Origin: Leucobacter weissii
Lineage (GTDB): Bacteria > Actinomycetota > Actinomycetes > Actinomycetales > Microbacteriaceae
Length of the DNA: 64,000 nt
Assembly: GCF_017565745.1 (NCBI RefSeq)
Contig: NZ_JAGDYM010000007.1
Coordinates: 212,370-276,369 of the forward strand
Reading direction: 5' to 3'
In this document: one piece after another, positions 7,355 through 16,062 of the stretch
How the letters are laid out: the number at the start of each line of letters is the position of its first letter
How positions within the stretch are numbered: position 1 is the first letter of the stretch
Notes under the pieces: generated by a model
Databases searched by the model: none
The model's input: only the letters and a program-made list of their open reading frames with translations
Told to the model about the DNA's origin: nothing
Translations under genes and position numbers: made by a program

Positions 7355-8550
7355 GCGGCCGGATCCACCTGATCGGCTGCGGGGGGATCGTCTCCGGCGA
7401 TCTGACCGCGCCGCTCGTCGAGGCCGACGCCGTGGTCGTCGAGGACGGCGCGATCCGTCATCTCGGCCCGCGGATCGACGTCGATCGCGCCGACACGGTC
7501 ATCGACGTCCGAGGGGGGCTGGTGGCCCCCGGACTGATCGACGCGCACGCGCACCCCGTCGTCGGCGACTTCACACCCCGCCAGAACGCGCTCGGATGGA
7601 CCTCGCGCACGCTGCACGGCGGGGTCACCTCGCTCGTGTCGGCCGGGGAGACCCACTGGCCCGGGCGGCTGAAGGACGGCGTCGAAGCCGCCGCGATCTG
7701 CGCCGCCGCGCACCTGACCTCGCGGTCCCGGCAGCCGGGCTGCTCGCGGGTGTTCGGGGGCGCGCTGCTGCTCGACCGCGGGATCGAGGAGTCGGACATC
7801 GAGGCGCTGCATCGACTGGGGGTCCGCAGGCTCGGCGAGATCGGCCTCGGCTCGGAGAAGGATCCGGGCCGGATCGCGGCGCTCGTCGCCTTCGCTCGCT
7901 CGCTGGGCTGGGTCGCGCCGCTGCACTTCGGCGGCGCGTCGGTACCCGGTTCGAGCGTCGTCGACGGCGACCTGGCCCGTGCGGTGGCCCCGACGGTCAT
8001 CAGCCACGCGAACGGCGGCCCGACGGCGCGCCCGGTCGAGGAGGTGCTGGAGCTGATCGAGGAGACCGACGCCGCCATCGAGCTCGTGTTCGCCGGCAAC
8101 AGCCGCGCGGCGGCGACGATCGCCCGGAACCTCGCCGAGCGGGGGGAGCTGCATCGGCTCCAGTTCGGCACCGATACGCCCTCGGGCACCGGCGTCGTGC
8201 CGCTCGGGCTGCTCCGCGCCGTCACCGAGGCGGTGAGCCTCGGAGGCCTCGATCCGGTCGACGCGCTGTGCGCCGCGACCGGCGTCACCGCCGAGCGCTA
8301 CGGGCTCGTCGCACCGGTGCCCCCCGGCGCCTCCGGGGGCGCCGGGTCCGAGCGCGGGCTGGGGCGGATCGCGGCGGGGGCGGCCGCCGACCTCGTGGTG
8401 CTCGCGCCGGCGCTCGGCTCGGAGTCGGAGGACGCCGCGGAGTCGATGCGCCGGGGGAATCTCCCCGCCGTCGCCCTGGTCGTCGTGGACGGGGAGGTCG
8501 CGGTGCGCAGGAGCAGCACGACGCCGCCTCCGGCGCGGCCGGTGATCTGA
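7351..8550 (+). CDS. Enamidase-like amidohydrolase
   Basis: 399 residues of the metal-dependent amidohydrolase superfamily. His66 and His68 in GLIDAHAHPV are metal ligands, and GEIGLGSEK supplies the acidic bridging position. Segments that I recall as characteristic of Eubacterium barkeri enamidase are present: TPRQNA, LHGGVTSLVSAGE, PGRLKDG, VPGSSVV, SHANGGPTA, FGTDTPSGTGVVPLGLLR and the C-terminal TPPPARP. Enamidase hydrolyses tetrahydro-6-oxonicotinate in anaerobic nicotinate breakdown. The start is TTG 7351, giving a TTGA overlap with the previous gene. The true substrate here is unknown, as no other nicotinate-fermentation gene is nearby. Confidence 0.85.
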   Translation: MSGRIHLIGCGGIVSGDLTAPLVEADAVVVEDGAIRHLGPRIDVDRADTVIDVRGGLVAPGLIDAHAHPVVGDFTPRQNALGWTSRTLHGGVTSLVSAGETHWPGRLKDGVEAAAICAAAHLTSRSRQPGCSRVFGGALLLDRGIEESDIEALHRLGVRRLGEIGLGSEKDPGRIAALVAFARSLGWVAPLHFGGASVPGSSVVDGDLARAVAPTVISHANGGPTARPVEEVLELIEETDAAIELVFAGNSRAAATIARNLAERGELHRLQFGTDTPSGTGVVPLGLLRAVTEAVSLGGLDPVDALCAATGVTAERYGLVAPVPPGASGGAGSERGLGRIAAGAAADLVVLAPALGSESEDAAESMRRGNLPAVALVVVDGEVAVRRSSTTPPPARPVI

Positions 8551-8594
8551 GCGGCCGGTGATCCGCGCCGCCGGATCGCTCCGGCTCCGGCGCC

Positions 8595-9380
8595 CTACCG
8601 CCTCCGGCGCGGTCGGCTCCGCGCGCGCGGGAGGCGCCGGGCTCCGCGGCCGTCCGGGGTGCGGGCCGCCGGCGTCCTCCTCGGAGTCTCCGGCTCCGCC
8701 TCCGCGTCGGAGGCGCGCGAACTGCGCGCGGTGCGTCCGCGCATGATCGCCACGAGCCGCTGCACATCGTCCGCGTCCCGCTCGACGTCCCAGGTCGCCC
8801 AGACGGAGGTGCCCGCGAGCGGGGGATCGGCCTCGACGCGCAGCACCGCGTGGCGGCCCTTCTCCGCCAGATGACGGGCCAGGGGCAGGGGGAGCAGCAC
8901 GCCTCCGGTGCCCGTCGCTGCGAACTCCAGGGCCTCGCCCGCATCCGCAGGAGCCCATGCGGGGTCCGGTCGGGGCCCGGGAGGCGGCCACGCCGCCGCA
9001 TGATCCGGATGGCCGATCAGCTCGATCAGCTCGATCGTCGCCCGGTCGATCGTCGCCTGCTCGGCGACTTCGTGCTCGGCCGCGACGACGAGCGCGATTT
9101 CTTCGGTGTAGAGGCGCACCGCGTGGCGATCCTGCGTCGGCGGCTCCGCTCCCGCGGGCCGTGCGCCCGGCGCGGCGCGCTCGAGCAGCACATCCGCCGC
9201 CGGGGGCGCTTCGCCGGAGGAGAACGGAATCAGCTCGAGCGGAGTCGACGTCCGCTCGTGCCAGCGCCGCGCCCACTTCCCCGGGGCGATGCCGCGGACG
9301 AAGCCGAGCCTCAGCGGCGCCGGTTCCGGAGCCGACGCGGCGGACGCCGATCGCCCCGCCGGCGGCCGGCCGGAGCTCAC
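8595..9380 (-). CDS. LysR-type substrate-binding domain protein without DNA-binding domain
   Basis: 261 residues. About residues 20-205 read like the type 2 periplasmic-binding fold of LysR effector domains (LRLGFVRGIAPGKWARRWHE, ELIPFSSGEAPPAADVLLER, ALVVAAEHEVAE, TGTGGVLLPLPLARHLAEKG). There is no N-terminal helix-turn-helix. The last 50 residues are Arg/Pro/Ala-rich and low complexity (RRLPRARSRPRRRR). GTG 9380 overlaps the stop of the MGMT-like gene, so the two are co-translated. The function is unknown; similar stand-alone domains occur next to DNA-repair genes in Microbacteriaceae. Confidence 0.68.
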   Translation of the reverse strand: MSSGRPPAGRSASAASAPEPAPLRLGFVRGIAPGKWARRWHERTSTPLELIPFSSGEAPPAADVLLERAAPGARPAGAEPPTQDRHAVRLYTEEIALVVAAEHEVAEQATIDRATIELIELIGHPDHAAAWPPPGPRPDPAWAPADAGEALEFAATGTGGVLLPLPLARHLAEKGRHAVLRVEADPPLAGTSVWATWDVERDADDVQRLVAIMRGRTARSSRASDAEAEPETPRRTPAARTPDGRGARRLPRARSRPRRRR

Positions 9381-9742
9381 GGCGCCGCCTCGGCGTAGAT
9401 CTCGTGGTCGTAGTCCAGGCGCGCGGAGGAGAGCGCGATCCGGTAGCCGTCCGCGAGATCCCCGCCGCCGCGGGGTTCGCGCAGCGGGGTGCCCTCCTCG
9501 AGATAGTGCGGCAGCGCGAGCCGCTCGTGACCCCGCGGTGGGCCGCCGCTCGCGGGGACGACCCGCCACCACGGCACCGCGTGGCCGTAGTAGGCCATGA
9601 CGCGGCCGACCGCGCGGGGCGCGTTCGTTCCGAGGGCCCAGGCCAGGTCGCCGTAGGTGACGACGCGGCCAGGAGGGACGCGTCTCACGAGATCGAGCAC
9701 CGCGCTCACGAAATCGTTGTCGACGAATTCGGGGCCTGGCAT
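9377..9742 (-). CDS. Alkyltransferase-like (ATL) protein, MGMT fold
   Basis: 121 residues with the MGMT DNA-binding core (VPPGRVVTYGDLAWALG, APRAVGRVMA). The active-site PCHR motif of O6-methylguanine methyltransferase is replaced by PWWRVV, so the alkyl-accepting Cys is a Trp. That replacement defines ATL proteins, which bind O6-alkylguanine without repairing it and hand the lesion to nucleotide excision repair. The C-terminal region (about 70-121) is an extension of unclear role. TAGGAGC directly precedes the ATG. The following gene overlaps by 4 bases. Confidence 0.88.
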   Translation of the reverse strand: MPGPEFVDNDFVSAVLDLVRRVPPGRVVTYGDLAWALGTNAPRAVGRVMAYYGHAVPWWRVVPASGGPPRGHERLALPHYLEEGTPLREPRGGGDLADGYRIALSSARLDYDHEIYAEAAP

Positions 9743-9756
9743 GCTCCTACACTACG

Positions 9757-10482
9757 TCAGCCGAGGCCCGAGACGCCCAGCAGCCTGCCGATGCCGTAGG
9801 TCACCGCGACGGCGATGCCGCCGAACAGCAGCTGACGGCCGGCGCCGGCGAAGGGGTTCCGGTCGGTGAAGCGCGCCGCGATGAAACCGGCCAGCAGCAG
9901 GCCGACGCCGCCGAACAGCAGACCCCAGAAGAGGGTCCCGAAGCCGAGGAGGAAGGGCAGCACCGGGATCACGGCCCCGGCGCTGAAGGCGAGCAGCGAG
10001 GCGCCGGCCGCGACCATCGGGGAGGGGCGCTCATCGGGGCTGAGTCCCAGTTCGTGCGCGAGATGCACCCGGAGCGCCTGCTCGGTGTTGGCGTGCACCT
10101 GGGACGCGGCCGTGCGCGCGGTCCGCTCGTCCATGCCGAGGTGGGTGAACATCACCGAGAGCTCCGCCTCCTCGCCCTCGGGGTTGCGGTCGAGCGCCGC
10201 GCGCTCGGTCTGCACCTCGACGGCGAGCTGCTCGTTCTGGGTCCGCACCGAGGTGTACTCGCCGAGCGCCATCGAGATCGCACCGGAGATCAGGCCCGAG
10301 ATGCCCGTGATCGCGACGATGGCGCTGCTCGCGCCCGCGGCCGCGATGCCCGAGATCAGTCCGATGTTCGAGACGAGCCCGTCCATCGCGCCGAACACCG
10401 AGGCGCGCAGCCAGCCGGATCCGGCCGAGGACGAGTGGCTGTGGTCGTACTCGTGCGGCTTGGCGATGTCGTAGTCGGGCAC
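9757..10482 (-). CDS. VIT1/CCC1 family iron/manganese transporter
   Basis: 241 residues. The N-terminus is cytosolic and His/Ser-rich (KPHEYDHSHSS). Helix 1 (FGAMDGLVSNIGLISGIAAAG) carries the typical DGxVSxxxLI signature. Helix 2 and the GAISMALGEYTSVRTQNE segment follow, then an amphipathic metal-binding loop (ERAALDRNPEGEEAELSVMFTHLGM) and three C-terminal helices. The family moves Fe2+ or Mn2+ out of the cytosol. I chose GTG 10482 because CAGGAG lies 5 nt upstream and family homology starts there; the ATG at 10566 has no such support. Confidence 0.88.
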   Translation of the reverse strand: MPDYDIAKPHEYDHSHSSSAGSGWLRASVFGAMDGLVSNIGLISGIAAAGASSAIVAITGISGLISGAISMALGEYTSVRTQNEQLAVEVQTERAALDRNPEGEEAELSVMFTHLGMDERTARTAASQVHANTEQALRVHLAHELGLSPDERPSPMVAAGASLLAFSAGAVIPVLPFLLGFGTLFWGLLFGGVGLLLAGFIAARFTDRNPFAGAGRQLLFGGIAVAVTYGIGRLLGVSGLG

Positions 10483-10689
10483 GGCGGCTCCTGTGGTTCG
10501 AACGGCGGTCTCGCACCCTGATCCGGGCGCGGATCCTGGCGGCCGAGAGGCAACGCTAGCAAGCAAAACGACTTGGTGAGAACCGGCTCGTGAAGCTCGC
10601 TGCTCCGTTCCGGGGGAGTACGCCGCGCCGAAGTCGCGCGCGGTGCGCCGACGACTCGGATGCTCCTTGCTCGACTCGCGACGGAGGAT

Positions 10690-11223
10690 TCAGGAGTCGC
10701 CGGGGCGCAGCACCCGGTAGCGCGCGCAGACGAAGCCGCGGTTGCGCGCCGTGTCGACGAGTTCGAGGGCGAGGGGGCGGGGCAGCAGCGGCCGGCCGGA
10801 GCCGAGGGTCGCCGGCGCGAACTGGACCCACAGCTCGTCGAGCAGGCCGGCATCGGCGAACTGGCCGGCGAGGTCGCCCCCGCCCAGGATCCAGACGTCC
10901 TTCCCGCCGGCCGCGGCGACGGCCTCCGCGTGGACCCCGCGGACGTCGCCCCGCGCGAAGCGGACGTCCGCTTCGTCCGGCACCGGCAGCTCGCGGTGGG
11001 TGAACACCCAGGCCGGCTGATCGTAGACCCAGCCCTCCTGGTTGCGCAGCAGCCATTCGTAGCTCGACGCGCCCATGACGAGCGCTCCGATGCGCTCGAC
11101 GAAGGCCGGATAGGCCATCGGACCGTCGGAGTCGAACTCCTGCGCGAACAGCCAGTCGAGCGAGTGGTCGTGCGTGGCGATGAAGCCGTCGAGGCTCGAA
11201 GCGGTGTAGAAGTGCGTGGTCAC
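10690..11223 (-). CDS. Dihydrofolate reductase / RibD C-terminal family reductase
   Basis: 177 residues with the RibD C-terminal fold: HFYTASSLDGFIA at the start, MGASSYEWLL, WVFTHRELPVP, GGKDVWILGGGDLAGQFADAGLLDEL and QFAPATLGSGRPLLPRP. Such stand-alone proteins are NADPH-dependent reductases of uncertain substrate; some act in riboflavin-like or antibiotic-resistance chemistry. GTG 11223 is preceded by TAGGGT ending 7 nt upstream, fitting leaderless transcription. It is separated from the methyltransferase by 10 bases and may share its transcript. Confidence 0.85.
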   Translation of the reverse strand: MTTHFYTASSLDGFIATHDHSLDWLFAQEFDSDGPMAYPAFVERIGALVMGASSYEWLLRNQEGWVYDQPAWVFTHRELPVPDEADVRFARGDVRGVHAEAVAAAGGKDVWILGGGDLAGQFADAGLLDELWVQFAPATLGSGRPLLPRPLALELVDTARNRGFVCARYRVLRPGDS

Positions 11224-11233
11224 AGGCGCAACC

Positions 11234-11872
11234 CTAGCGCGCTCGTGACCCCCCGCTCGTGCGGGTCGCGACGATCATCGCCTCCGGCCGCCGACCCGGG
11301 ACGGGGCGCGCCGAGGGGTCGAGGCGCGCGCGAACGTCGCCGACGGCGAACCCGGCGGCTTCGATCCGGGAGCCGAGCAGATCGACCGGCCAGTAGTAGG
11401 CCGTCGCGATGGCGTGTTCGAAGGGCTCGAGTTCGGCCCCCGTGAAGAAGCCGACCAGCAAGGAGCCGCCGGGGGCGAGGGCCCGGGCGAACTCCTCGAG
11501 TGCGATGTCGACGGTCTCCGGCTCCATGTGGATCAGTGAGTACCAGGCGAGCACGCCGGCGAGGCTCGCATCCGCCACCCCCAGCCGCTCGGCCCGGCCC
11601 GCTCGGAAGCGCGATTCCGGGTAGCTCCGCCGCGCCGCGGACAGGAACTCCGGCACGGGCTCGACGCCCTCGATCCGCACCCCCTGGCGCCGCAGATGAT
11701 CCGTCCACTGCCCCGGCCCGGAGCCGACGTCGAGCACGCGACCGCGCAGTCCCGTCGCCCAGGCGCCGACGCACTCGCGATCCGCCTCCGAGGCGTGCCC
11801 GATCCTTCCGACGGCTTCGACGTACTCCCCGGCGAGCGAGGCGTAGGCGGCCCGCACCTGCTCGAAGCTCAT
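11234..11872 (-). CDS. Class I SAM-dependent methyltransferase
   Basis: 212 residues. SAM motif I is VLDVGSGPGQWTDHL; motif II is RIEGVEPVPEFL; post-motif regions are GVLAWYSLIHME and ALAPGGSLLVGFF. It is a Methyltransf_11/25 type enzyme and the substrate cannot be inferred. I prefer ATG 11872 over GTG 11893 because a TACCAT box ends 7 nt before the ATG, the spacing of leaderless actinobacterial mRNAs, and no Shine-Dalgarno supports either codon. Confidence 0.8.
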   Translation of the reverse strand: MSFEQVRAAYASLAGEYVEAVGRIGHASEADRECVGAWATGLRGRVLDVGSGPGQWTDHLRRQGVRIEGVEPVPEFLSAARRSYPESRFRAGRAERLGVADASLAGVLAWYSLIHMEPETVDIALEEFARALAPGGSLLVGFFTGAELEPFEHAIATAYYWPVDLLGSRIEAAGFAVGDVRARLDPSARPVPGRRPEAMIVATRTSGGSRAR

Positions 11873-12015
11873 GCGGTCAATGGTAGCGAGCACGCGCGTC
11901 CCGATCGGTTCCCCGGCGACCGGCGCGCCGTCCCGAAGGGCGGCCGTGCTCGTGATCGGGGTGGCTCGCCGACGGCTCGGGCGGAGATCGCAGCTCGGGC
12001 GGAGGACTTCTCGGC

Positions 12016-13140
12016 TCAGGATCCTCCGGGACTGCGATCTCCGCCCGAAGCGCCGCCGCTCACCCCCGGTGAGCCGCCGAGGCCGGCGTGCTCAGACCCC
12101 ATCCCCTGCACCGGTCCCTCGGTGTTCGGCTGCCATCCGAGCGCCGGGGCGACGTGCTCCGCGAAGGCCTGCAGCACGTGCAGGTTGTACTCGGGGCCCA
12201 ACTGGTTCGGGATCGTGAGCATGAGCGTGTCGGCCGCCATGACCGCCTCATCCGCCCGCAACTGCTCGACGAGGCGGTCCGGCGTGTCGGCGTAGGTCTT
12301 GCCGAACGTCGAGCGGAAGCCGTCGATGACGCCGATCTGATCCTGGTTCTCGCGCGAGCGCAGACCGAAGTAGAGCTGATCCTGCTCGGTGATCAGGGGG
12401 AACACGCTGCGGCTCACGCTGACCCGCGGCGCTCCGCTGTGCCCGGCCTCGCGGTACGCGGTGCGAAAGCGCTCGATCTGCTCGCGCTGCAACTCGTGGA
12501 ACGGCTGCCCGGTCGCCTCGGTCAGCAGCGTCGAGCTCATCAGGTTGAGGCCCAGCCGGCCGGTCTGCTCGGCGGTCGCGCGGGAGCCGGCGCCCCACCA
12601 GATCCGGTCGCGCAGCCCGCCGGAGCGCGGCTCGATCGCGAGCCGGCCCGCCGGTCCCATCTGCGGGTCGGCGTCGACCACCGTCTCCCCGTCGATCGCG
12701 CGCAGGAAGAGGTCGAACTTGTCGCGCGCGAGGTCGGCGCCCTTCGGATCCTCCGCTCCGGTGTAGCCGAAGGCCTCATAGCCGCGCAGCGCGGTCTCGG
12801 GGGAGCCCCGGCTGATGCCGAGTGCGATCCTGCGCGATGCGATCAGGTCGAGCGCCGCGGCCTCCTCGGCCAGATAGAGCGGGTTCTCGTAGCGCATGTC
12901 GATCACGCCGGTGCCGACCTCGATGCGATCGGTGCGGGCGGCCATCGCGGTGAGCAGCGGGATCGGCGAGGCCGCCTGCTTCGCGAAGTGGTGGACCCGC
13001 AGGTAGGCGCCGTTCACGCCGAGCTCGTCCGCCCCCTCGGCGAGCTCGATGGTCTGGCGCAGCATGTCGCCGGCGGTACGGGTGCGAGATCCGGGAACGT
13101 TGCCGTAGTGCCCGAAGGAGAGGAATCCGAATGCTTTCAT
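12016..13140 (-). CDS. LLM class flavin-dependent oxidoreductase (luciferase-like)
   Basis: 374 residues with a luciferase-like TIM barrel: KAFGFLSFGHYG at the N-terminus, NGAYLRVHHFAKQAASPIPL, IEVGTGVIDMRYENPLYLAEEAA, then ALGISRGSPETALRGYEAFGY. The C-terminal 35 residues are Gly/Ser-rich and probably disordered. Members use FMNH2 or F420; this subgroup is uncharacterised. It is divergent from the leucyl aminopeptidase gene across a 77-bp spacer, in which a TTGACC lies on the minus strand but not at ideal spacing from a -10 box. Confidence 0.85.
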   Translation of the reverse strand: MKAFGFLSFGHYGNVPGSRTRTAGDMLRQTIELAEGADELGVNGAYLRVHHFAKQAASPIPLLTAMAARTDRIEVGTGVIDMRYENPLYLAEEAAALDLIASRRIALGISRGSPETALRGYEAFGYTGAEDPKGADLARDKFDLFLRAIDGETVVDADPQMGPAGRLAIEPRSGGLRDRIWWGAGSRATAEQTGRLGLNLMSSTLLTEATGQPFHELQREQIERFRTAYREAGHSGAPRVSVSRSVFPLITEQDQLYFGLRSRENQDQIGVIDGFRSTFGKTYADTPDRLVEQLRADEAVMAADTLMLTIPNQLGPEYNLHVLQAFAEHVAPALGWQPNTEGPVQGMGSEHAGLGGSPGVSGGASGGDRSPGGS

Positions 13141-13217
13141 GTCGGGTGAAACATGTATGCATTTGCATCTATTCCTGACGGGTCAACGATGTCGGTGCGC
13201 GCGAGTATGGTGGTCCC

Positions 13218-14744
13218 ATGACCGTTGTGATCGACTCAGACTTCAATCCGGTTCCCTCGCTCGCACGCGAGGTCGAGGTGACGGTGGCGGTGAACGCCGA
13301 TGCCGGCCGTTCCCCGTCGGCGCTCGCCGTGTTCGTCGCCGACGAGGGGGCGCTGCCTGAGGGATTGCCCGGCGATCTGGATCGGGAGGCGCTCGCCGCC
13401 GTGGGCTTCACCGGCAAGAAGGGGCAGACGCTCGCGCTGCCCGGGACTCCGGTCCGCGTGCTGGTGGGCGTCGGCTCGGGGCTCTCGACGGCGGCCGCAG
13501 TGCGCGACGCGGTGGCCGCGCTCACCCGCGCGGCGAAGGAATCGGAGGCGCTCGTGGTCCCGCTGGGGGATGCGGTCTCGGCGGGAGCGGAGCCGCTCGC
13601 GGCGGCTCAGGCCGCGACCGAGGGGGCGATCCTCTCCCGGTACCGCTACGACGCGCTGACGAGCGACCCGAAGACGGTGCAGCTCACGAGCCTCACGATC
13701 GTGGTCGACGAGGCCGACGAGGAGCAGGCGGATCTCGGGGTCGAGCGCGGACTGGTCCTCGCCCGGACCGCGAGCCTGGCGCGGGATCTGGCCAACACGC
13801 CGCCCCGGCATCTGAGCGCCGTGAAATTCGCCGAGATCGCGCGCGAACTCGGCCCGCGGTTCGGCCTCGAGGTCGAGGTCTTCGACCGCGAGGCCCTCAT
13901 CGAACTGGGGTGCGGCGGGCTGCTCGGCGTCAACGCGGGCAGCGTCGAGGAGCCCCGGATGGTGAAGCTGCGCTTCTCGCCCGAGGGGTCCGGCGGCGAC
14001 GCCCCGCACCTGGCCCTGGTCGGCAAGGGCATCATGTACGACTCGGGCGGCATCAGCCTCAAGCCGTCCAACGCGATGCACGCGGCGATGAAGCTCGACA
14101 TGATGGGCGCCGCGGCGGTGTTCTCCGCGATGACGGCACTGCGCGAGCTCGGCGCGCAGACCGCGGTGACCGGCTGGCTCATGTGCACCGACAACATGCC
14201 GTCGGGCAGCGCGACCAAGCTGGGAGACGTGCTCACGATCCGCGGCGGCACCACGGTCGAGGTCAAGAACACCGACGCCGAGGGGAGGCTGGTGATGGCC
14301 GACGGCCTCGTGCTCGCCACCGAGGAGGCGCGGCGACCCGACGCGATCGTCGACATCGCGACGCTGACCGGCGCGGCGATGGCCGCGCTCGGCACGCGCA
14401 GCGCGGCCATGCTCGCCAACGACGACGCGGTGGCGGCGCAGCTCGAGGCCGCGGCGGAGACCACCGACGAGACGATCTGGCGGCTGCCCCTCGATCACCG
14501 CTACCGGGACCAGCTGAAGTCGAGCGTTGCGGATCTCTCGAACATCGGGGGCCAGTACGCGGGCGCGATCCTCGCCGCGCTGTTCCTGAACGAGTTCGTG
14601 GACGAGCTGCCGTGGGGGCACCTCGACATCGCCGGGACGATGCAGGCCGAGAGCGACGACCTCTGGCGCTCGACGGGGTCGACCGGTTTCGGCGCCCGGC
14701 TGCTGGCCGAGTTCGCGACCGGCTTCGAGGCTCCGAAGCGATGA
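13218..14744 (+). CDS. pepA: Leucyl aminopeptidase, M17 family
   Basis: 508 residues. The C-terminal catalytic domain has the two-metal signature: KGIMYDSGGISLKP, KLDMMGAAAV, CTDNMPSG and the family hallmark NTDAEGRLVMADGL. Its N-terminal alpha/beta domain is typical. The enzyme removes N-terminal residues from cytosolic peptides as a hexamer with Zn2+/Mn2+. TATGGT ends 6 nt before the ATG, so the transcript may be leaderless. The stop overlaps the start of an M18 aminopeptidase (ATGA), making a two-gene peptide-turnover operon. Confidence 0.95.
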   Translation: MTVVIDSDFNPVPSLAREVEVTVAVNADAGRSPSALAVFVADEGALPEGLPGDLDREALAAVGFTGKKGQTLALPGTPVRVLVGVGSGLSTAAAVRDAVAALTRAAKESEALVVPLGDAVSAGAEPLAAAQAATEGAILSRYRYDALTSDPKTVQLTSLTIVVDEADEEQADLGVERGLVLARTASLARDLANTPPRHLSAVKFAEIARELGPRFGLEVEVFDREALIELGCGGLLGVNAGSVEEPRMVKLRFSPEGSGGDAPHLALVGKGIMYDSGGISLKPSNAMHAAMKLDMMGAAAVFSAMTALRELGAQTAVTGWLMCTDNMPSGSATKLGDVLTIRGGTTVEVKNTDAEGRLVMADGLVLATEEARRPDAIVDIATLTGAAMAALGTRSAAMLANDDAVAAQLEAAAETTDETIWRLPLDHRYRDQLKSSVADLSNIGGQYAGAILAALFLNEFVDELPWGHLDIAGTMQAESDDLWRSTGSTGFGARLLAEFATGFEAPKR

Positions 14745-16018
14745 TCGGGAGTCGCGACGCCTACGTCGACGGGTTCATCGACTTCGTCTCCGACTCGCCC
14801 AGCTCGTATCACGCGGTCGCGGCGCTGGGCACGACGCTGGCCGCCGCGGGCTTCCGTCGGGTGCGCGAGGACGAGTCGTGGGATCCGCTCCGCGCCGGTT
14901 CCCGCGGTCTCACCATCCGGGACGGGGCGCTGATCGCCTGGCGGGCCGGCGAGGGACTCTCCGCGACGAGCCCGGTGCGGATCCTCGGCTGCCACACGGA
15001 TTCGCCGGGTTTCGTGCTCAAACCGCGACCGGATTTCGAGGCCGAGGGCTGGGCGCAGGCGGGCGTCGAGATCTACGGCGGCCCGCTGCTGAACTCCTGG
15101 CTCGACCGCGACCTCGCGCTGGCCGGGCGCGTCGTCACGCGCGAGGGCGTCCAGCATCTGGTGCGGACAGGGGCGGTGGCCCGGATCCCGCAGCTCGCGA
15201 TCCATCTCGACCGCGAAGTCGGCAGCGGGCTCGTGCTGGACAAGCAGCGGCATACGCAGCCGGTGCTCGGCGTCGCGGGCGCGGGAGCCTCCGTCCACCA
15301 GCTGCTCGCCTCGGCCGCGGGGGTGTCCGCGAACGACATCGCCGGCGCGGACGTGCGTCTCGCCGATGCGCAGCCGCCGGCGCGGATCGGCGCGGCGGGA
15401 GAGCTGCTCGCCTCGCCCCGCCTCGACAATCTGAGCTCCGTGTTCGCCGGTCTGCGAGCGCTGGTCGAGACGGAACCGGCGCCGGGCACGATCGCCGTGC
15501 TGGCGGCGTTCGATCACGAGGAGCTCGGGTCGGAATCCCGCTCCGGGGCGAGCGGGCCCTTCCTGGAAGAGGTGCTCGGACGGCTGTTCTCCGGGATCGG
15601 CGCCGGCGCGGAGGAGCGGGCCCGGGCGCTGTCCGGATCCTGGTGCCTCTCGGCCGATGCCGGACATGCCGTGCATCCCAACTACCCCGATCGCCACGAC
15701 CCGCGGGTCCGCCCGCGGGCCGGCGGCGGACCCATGCTGAAGCTGAACGCCAAGCAGCGCTACGCGAGCGATGCGCACGGCGCCGCGCTGTGGCGCCGGT
15801 GCTGCGAGGCCGCGGGCATTCCGGCCCAGGAGTTCGTGTCCCACAACGGAGTGCCCTGCGGCTCCACCATCGGGCCGCTCACGGCCACGCGGATCGGGAT
15901 CCGCACGGTCGACGTCGGGGTGCCGCTGCTCTCGATGCACTCGGCACGCGAACTCGCGCACGTCGATGATCTGCGCGGCCTGGCCGCTGCGACCGCAGCC
16001 TTTTTCGCCGGGAGCTGA
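14741..16018 (+). CDS. apeB: M18 family aminopeptidase
   Basis: 425 residues. Metal ligands and core motifs of M18 (aspartyl aminopeptidase-like) are visible: GCHTDSPGF, LNSWLDRDLALAGRV, LDNLSSVFAGL, FDHEELGSESRSGA, SADAGHAVHPNYP, SHNGVPCGSTIGPLTAT and SMHSARELAHVDD. It cleaves N-terminal residues from peptides, often acidic ones, with Zn2+ or Co2+. ATG 14741 overlaps the pepA stop by 4 bases, so the two aminopeptidases are translationally coupled. Confidence 0.93.
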   Translation: MIGSRDAYVDGFIDFVSDSPSSYHAVAALGTTLAAAGFRRVREDESWDPLRAGSRGLTIRDGALIAWRAGEGLSATSPVRILGCHTDSPGFVLKPRPDFEAEGWAQAGVEIYGGPLLNSWLDRDLALAGRVVTREGVQHLVRTGAVARIPQLAIHLDREVGSGLVLDKQRHTQPVLGVAGAGASVHQLLASAAGVSANDIAGADVRLADAQPPARIGAAGELLASPRLDNLSSVFAGLRALVETEPAPGTIAVLAAFDHEELGSESRSGASGPFLEEVLGRLFSGIGAGAEERARALSGSWCLSADAGHAVHPNYPDRHDPRVRPRAGGGPMLKLNAKQRYASDAHGAALWRRCCEAAGIPAQEFVSHNGVPCGSTIGPLTATRIGIRTVDVGVPLLSMHSARELAHVDDLRGLAAATAAFFAGS

Positions 16019-16062
16019 GCGGGCCTTTCCCGATTCTCGCGCGGTTTTACTATGATGACGGT

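Noticed and set aside
7351..8550. Full nicotinate fermentation pathway around the enamidase-like gene
   Set aside because: No nicotinate dehydrogenase, 6-hydroxynicotinate reductase or 2-hydroxymethylglutarate genes are nearby, so only the single-enzyme resemblance is claimed.
9377..9742. Active O6-methylguanine methyltransferase
   Set aside because: The catalytic Cys of PCHR is Trp in PWWR, so alkyl transfer is not possible by the known mechanism.
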